Assembly (NCBI RefSeq): GCF_014529535.1
Contig: NW_023503370.1
Span: 310,001-374,000 of the forward strand
Source of the DNA: Bradysia coprophila
Taxonomy: Eukaryota > Arthropoda > Insecta > Diptera > Sciaridae
DNA: 64,000 nt
Reading direction: 5' to 3'
Shown here: piece after piece, positions 59,601 to 64,000 of the stretch
Position numbering within the stretch: the first letter of the stretch is position 1
How the letters are laid out: each line of letters starts with the position of its first letter
The notes under the pieces: model-generated
The model's database searches: none
Seen by the model: only the letters and a program-made list of their open reading frames with translations
What the model was told of the DNA's origin: nothing
Position numbers and translations under genes: made by a program

Positions 59601-62214
59601 ATGACATGCATTTATCGTTCGACACATGTGCGGTTCTCATATTTTTTTTCCAAAATTTCCAAAATAGTTAGCAAAAGACGAAAAGTTTCAATGGAATGGC
59701 CGTATCTGGAATTAGAAACTGTTGTAGGCACCTACTATCAGTTCATGTAAATATGATTCGGTTTCATAAGCATAATTCGAAATGTATAAATAGAAAACCG
59801 TTACTCAACCGCCCGATCAAAGTAAAATTCTTTTGTTCAGTAATAATTACAGCAAAAATGCTTCTTGAAACAAAAGAACTGCGCATCAGTTTTAGGGTTA
59901 TTTCTTTTCTATTATTCTGAACACGCTCGGCACCGAATATGACATCATTTACCTAAAAACCCTTTTATTTCCCTTTCTGACGCCGTAATCGAAAAAGGAT
60001 ATTCACTAAAATTTTGAAAGTGCCTACAGAAACATAGAAACGTAAACTTGTAAATGTTTTAAATTGTTGTACTTTTACGTAATTATGCAAAGTATAGCTT
60101 TGACTATAGGTCAAGTTGATTTTTAATTGGACAATGATTACGTCAGCGCGTTACATTGTTCGTATGAATGCATATCATACAATCAGTGTTGTCACATAAC
60201 GATTTTCATGTAGTCCGTTCACTTAACTGGACCGTAAAATCGACTATCTCCTTAACTCGATGTCGTAAACTGGCATTCAACTCTAGAGAATACGTAAGTA
60301 TCTTTCCTTTTTTCGATTATTTTTTAATTTTGGGTGCAAAGCGTGCAAAAGTGAAGGCATATCCCGAAAAAGGTTTTCCGGCAACAGCTACAGAAATAAT
60401 TAATTTAAATTATTGTAATGTTGTACTAAAGCCGGCTAATGCCTGAACGACTTACAGGCACTGATTGGTGCAAGTACAACCACCGAAGTCATGACCAAAA
60501 ATATAGTAAATGTTGGCCTTCAGTGAAACATTGATGTTCCGCGGATCCGAGTCAACGAGAAAACATTCTACTTTAATTGCTCTTAACATAATCTTAATGT
60601 TAAGTGCAATTAAATAAAAAAGTTTGTATTTTCGCTAACATTTTTTGTGTAGTTTTAGCTCATCATAATAAAGAAAGTCCAAAGGACGTGATAATCCTTT
60701 CTTCAAACGACAGCACAATTCTAGAAAACTAGTTCAAATGCTACATCGAATGAACAAATCGTAAATGTATGTGAAAAGACAGTTTAGGCGCTAGAGTTTC
60801 AATTTGACTAGACGAATTTCGAGATACTTGTAGTAATTAAAAACGACTGTTTCAGACTCGGATATAGAAATTCAAATGAACCATCAACATTTATAAAAGT
60901 ATTTATAGCAATTTAACACAAAAAGATGAAGGATTTTTGAGGCGGAGGCTAAAATAAAAAATATTCGTGGCGAAGTAAACATCGCATTTTTTAGTAAAAT
61001 AAAATCCACTTCAATGTTGGTTGTTGGAACTGGCTTCATTGTCTCATGTCTGATTGATTATTGACTTTGCCTTCGGGCAGGCACAGTAATCACGAAAAAC
61101 CCATCTGTTCCACGATGATCACCATAGTGATTAAATGTAGTTCCTGCAGTAATTATTGGGACAGCTGTTTTAGATTTATTAAAAAAAAGAGTTGGTGGAG
61201 CTTTATGTTCGAAAGATCGCAGAGACAAACCGGGTGACGACGAACCGATGTATTTATAAAATCAAAAAAAAAAATCGGGTTCGGTAAGAATTATGATCAA
61301 CGATTCTGATACAGATTAGATAAGTAATGTGAAACTTACTTCACTTGTTTCTCCCCGAAGAAATTCCCACTTTATGAATTTATCAAAAATGTATTGAAAA
61401 CCCGAAACCGAATTAATTGTTGAAAGAAACCCAAAATCCCTATCAAAATTACATCGGGTTGGGACCGGTTCTTTTACCAAATTTTGGCAACCCGGCTAGT
61501 CTCTAACGTGTGGGAAACATACTGTACATACTCTATAAATCAAATCAGTTAATTTCATTAAATTGGCCTGATAGTACATTTTTTGTGCATTCGTTCTTTT
61601 GTCAGTTCGATGTTACAACCGAGACGATTTTTTTTTACTTATTTGTGTCTCATTCATCAAAATGTTCTTAAGATTATTGATGCAGTGTTAAAAAGACTAA
61701 ATCGTCCCATCAGATAAAAATCGAAGTGAGGTGCCCGGAACCAACATAGATACACCACTTTTTGTTTGTAATAATTTTCCCGTTTCGATTTAATTGAAAA
61801 ACAATAAAGTTATTTGTGAGAAAAAAAAATATTTTTACCAAAACAAACTGTTGTCGGCCAAATTGCGCAAACACAAAAATATAGAGAGAAAAAAAAAACA
61901 TAAGAAAATTGTATTTACCGCATCCTGAAGTGCAAATCCAAAGTTCTCCAGTCGTAAATGCGCCAAACTTCTATTCGCAAAATAGACTGCATTTTTAGGA
62001 ACTAATTCGATTGCTTTGGTATAAAAATCTATAGCTTTGTCATATTCTTTCTCTGGAAAAAGATAGATTTTTTTGAGTGTTGAAATTGCAGGTTAGGTTA
62101 GGGTCACATAAAATGATGTGCTATACTTTTGAAATGATCATTTGCTTGATTTTTCAATTGTTCAGCTTCCTTTTGAAGATCGGTCTGATTACTAGTTTCG
62201 GTTTTATCAGACAT
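56689..62214 (-). CDS. PpD3: Serine/threonine protein phosphatase 5 (TPR-PP5)
   Basis: Removes phosphate from Ser/Thr in Hsp90 clients and kinases; its TPR domain binds Hsp90 and keeps the catalytic site shut. Exons (minus): 62214-62127, 62052-61919, 58410-58303, 58196-58046, 57983-57862, 57763-57370, 57278-56951, 56890-56809, 56748-56689. All join in phase, giving 488 residues (human PP5 has 499). TPR helices occupy about 16-130 ([49 protein letters not shown]). The catalytic domain shows GDIHGQ (231-236), GDFVDRG (260-266), RGNHE (291-295), then HGGLFS, and the C-terminal autoinhibitory end [11 protein letters not shown]. Metal ligands Asp232, His234, Asp261 and Asn293 are present. Intron 2 is 3508 bases and holds another gene. 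Confidence 0.95.
58704..58709 (-). terminator. Poly(A) signal AATAAA (nested hydrolase)
   Basis: AATAAA on the minus strand 22 bases past the stop of the nested gene. An own poly(A) signal inside the PP5 intron supports an independent transcript. Confidence 0.5.
58732..59640 (-). CDS. Alpha/beta hydrolase, TEX30/KANSL3-like, nested in PP5 intron
   Basis: An intronless frame of 302 residues on the same strand as PP5, inside its intron 2. The likely catalytic triad is Ser163 in GGRSMGS, Asp218 in GTRDRM and His247 in GANHDM. The spacing and the GRSMG elbow fit the TEX30/KANSL3 (dienelactone-hydrolase-related) family. FTQGATGG near 105-112 is the oxyanion-loop region. Residues 12-38 ([20 protein letters not shown] and following) look like a signal peptide if Met12 is the start, which would make it secreted or ER-resident; that is unusual for the family as I know it. 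About 90 residues precede the hydrolase fold. The lack of introns suggests a retrocopy or a transferred gene. The substrate is unknown. Confidence 0.8.
   Translation of the reverse strand: MRTAHVSNDKCMSFTSRVACSALLLLVVSNVHRKTVAADERLEDNPIPFADKVQNHQNVSRLHIEHEDPSSRTNITSSHFEIPFPNENIKCLSIGSPSAKPSLIFTQGATGGLSSQAVVNFAEGFSQLKNILLFHGRFDLQRRISMLKTVTEHYHCNVIGGRSMGSRVVLSTAKKIEGVKAVILVSFPLTSQHGEERDHLLYDINEGIDVLLVIGTRDRMCDVNKLKSLIKRMTVKTWLIVVHGANHDMKMKPKKSSKAVGKMVGKVVARWIEERHDNLTNCEIHWDDEQNDVIVEPWNDGL
59650..61910. other. Rest of PP5 intron 2, no supported gene
   Basis: AT-rich intron sequence between the nested gene and PP5 exon 2. Open frames at 59696-59920 and 60168-60446 (plus) are unrecognised. A short foldback with centre TTGCCTTCGGGCAG lies near 61055-61093. 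Confidence 0.5.
61055..61094. repeat. Short foldback with CGAAG-type centre (copy J)
   Basis: TGATTATTGAC and CACAGTAATCA flank TTGCCTTCGGGCAGG, which on the minus strand reads CTGCCCGAAGGCAA. The arms are short and imperfect. Confidence 0.4.
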
Positions 62215-62219
62215 TTCAA

Positions 62220-62970
62220 TTATTTACACTTTTTGATAAAAATAAAATTAAAACACATTAAAAGGTTCGGGGAAACAGTGTATAATCGCAATCAAATTTC
62301 ACACTCTAAAGGGAATGACGGCAATAAAAAAGACTGCTGCTTGTCAAAATAACATTAAATATTTACCGCTAAGATGTTTTCTGTACCGCAAATTGAGCGG
62401 CTGGTGCATCAGAATTGAACGGTTTCATTACAGTGCAAAATTGAAACATGGAAAACTAGCGACTTTCCTCTCTTGTACTAGATTCGGTTATATCGTTTTT
62501 CATATTATCCAAGGTGACTTCGTTTCGTTGTAGGTAAGATCTTATCAATCTCATCAATTAGCTTACCCTCGTCTTGACCCCACGGATCAATCATTTCAAT
62601 CGATATTGGACAGAAATGGATATTGTCTACAGCTCTGTATAGGTTTTGTAACATGTATACGTCAGTTCAAATCAAATCAAGGCCTAGTCCGATGAGGGAC
62701 TCAAAGAGCCGTGTTGGCATTGGTCTAATATTTTTCGAAGTTTGATAGAGGAGCCAATAGAAAATTTTTATGATACACCCTTTGTGATCTACTCAGATTG
62801 CCGGAATCTGTACATTAAGAATCTTAAGTTTATCGGGGAATCTTGCTGATCTTATGTACTCTATCAACAGAATTACTGTTGAATAACATTTTTATGCGCG
62901 ATCTGATATAGAGGTTTGAGGCGTAAAAAATGAAGTCAGTGGACTTTAGGCGAACTCTTTGAGTAACTTA
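62220..62970. other. Upstream of PP5, no supported gene
   Basis: The PP5 promoter should lie at the left end; no core element could be picked with confidence. The open frame 62315-62533 is not recognised. Confidence 0.4.
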
Positions 62971-62977
62971 TAAGATG

Positions 62978-63584
62978 CAAGGTTCTGAAAGAACAGGGTA
63001 AGACAACTCTGAGTTGATCACAAAGGCGGTGACACACAAATTGAGTTCAGCGGCAACGAAGTTTATATCAACGTAACAAAAACAAAATTCCGAATTTTTC
63101 AAAAAAAAAAACAATTTCTTCAAGTTGATTTCACACACAATCTGTACCGAGTACGGTTATTGATTTCTTTCAGAACCTTGGGTAAGACGATGAAAGTGTA
63201 AAACAGGTATGGTCTATTGTTTACCCGGAGGACATAAAAATTTGATTTTCGTACTTAAACGCACTAATTTTCATATTATTTTGACATAAAATGTGAGTGC
63301 GTTTAAGACGAATTCGCCGATCGACCATACCTAGACTTTCATTGGGGTAAGACACTTCTGAGTTGATCACGAAGGCGGTGGTGAAACACAAATTTTGACA
63401 ATTTAGAGATGTTTTGTCATTACAGATTATGTGAAATTTGAACTTGATAAAATAATTTTTTTTTCTTCAAGTTTTCTTTTCGTACAATCTTTAATTAGTG
63501 AGTTTAACAAAACATGCCTAAATTGTCAAGATTTGTGTTTCACCCGCCTTCGTAAGTGTCTTAACCTGTTCTTTCAGAACCTTG
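62978..63584. mobile_element. Composite element with 27-bp TIRs
   Basis: CAAGGTTCTGAAAGAACAGG at 62978 and its complement ending at 63584 are inverted over about 27 bases with one change, followed inward by GGTAAGAC and AAGGCGG-type words on both sides. A second right-type end (CTTTCAGAACCTTG) lies near 63167-63180. Inside is another inverted pair, GGTATGGTC (about 63210) and GACCATACC (about 63325), around GTACTTAAACGCACT and its complement. So one element probably sits inside another. It is non-coding. Confidence 0.6.
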
Positions 63585-63589
63585 ATATG

Positions 63590-64000
63590 ATGTAAAATCG
63601 GAAAGTCTTTTTCAGAGTTTTGACACTTTGAACAAACTGCAATAAAACGAAGATTTTGGTTTTTCGTTTTGTCACGTTGAATTTACGTGTAGACACATTC
63701 GACCGATTACCAGTGCTGGTCTACCGGAAATGCTTATACATCTTTAATTAAATTCATTAATTTCTGATTTTATGTAGAAAAATTTAAACAAATAGAATAA
63801 TTTCTACGATCCGGAATTACCAATTATATTCCAAAATCGATTATATTTGCCTTTAAAATGTTTGTCGAATTATTTGCATGGGTTTTCGGAAGGTAATCAA
63901 AATTCCAGATCATAAAAATTATGCTGCTCGTTCCAAAAAAAAATTTGGACAAAATAATCAGATTTTACTTAACTAATTCGGAGTACTGTAAGCGTATTTG
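63590..64000. other. Right edge, no supported gene
   Basis: AT-rich DNA without recognisable coding sequence or repeat up to the window edge. Confidence 0.45.

Overview
The window reads as AT-rich nuclear DNA of an insect, most likely a lower dipteran (inference). The reasons are short GT-AG introns of about 55-70 nt, animal-type genes (ATRX/XNP, cyclin B3, ADAT2, PP5) and long gene-poor stretches full of small DNA transposons, SINE-like and LINE remnants. There is nothing prokaryotic about it: no operons and no CRISPR. Species cannot be named from the sequence alone.

Layout. 1-29,880 is gene-poor. I find one possible small secreted-protein gene (about 4,850-5,860, exon model unresolved), a tRNA-like locus (17,985-18,058) and many repeats: foldback/MITE elements, a 16-bp minisatellite, two SINE-like tRNA-derived stretches and a 1.05-kb DNA element. 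From 29,882 to 38,074 (+) lies a 15-exon gene for a SNF2 helicase of the ATRX/XNP type. It has almost no N-terminal region before the helicase, and a huge acidic/serine-rich C-terminal tail that has been growing by tandem duplication of exon-intron units and of a 393-bp coding block. 38,100-41,090 holds a LINE remnant with an RNase H piece. 41,098-41,822 (-) is a two-exon multi-pass membrane protein. 42,500-46,220 holds foldback elements, one with a perfect 52-bp arm. 48,579-50,538 (+) is cyclin B3 in four exons and 52,244-52,723 (-) is the tRNA adenosine deaminase subunit ADAT2. 54,835-55,270 is a 192-bp tandem repeat and 56,162-56,450 (-) a LINE reverse-transcriptase C-terminus. 56,689-62,214 (-) is serine/threonine phosphatase 5 in nine exons. 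Its 3.5-kb second intron contains an intronless alpha/beta hydrolase gene of the TEX30/KANSL3 type on the same strand.

The recognisable genes are ordinary housekeeping genes (chromatin remodelling, mitosis, wobble inosine formation, TPR phosphatase signalling) with no sign that they form one pathway. The unusual material is (1) the expanding tail of the ATRX-like protein, (2) a set of about ten foldback structures whose arms mostly differ but whose centre carries a shared CGAAG-type motif, (3) the nested hydrolase gene, and (4) a 1.55-kb element with 21-bp terminal inverted repeats that makes up nearly all of ATRX intron 5. Exon boundaries were read by eye from splice sites, reading phase and family similarity; none is confirmed by transcripts.
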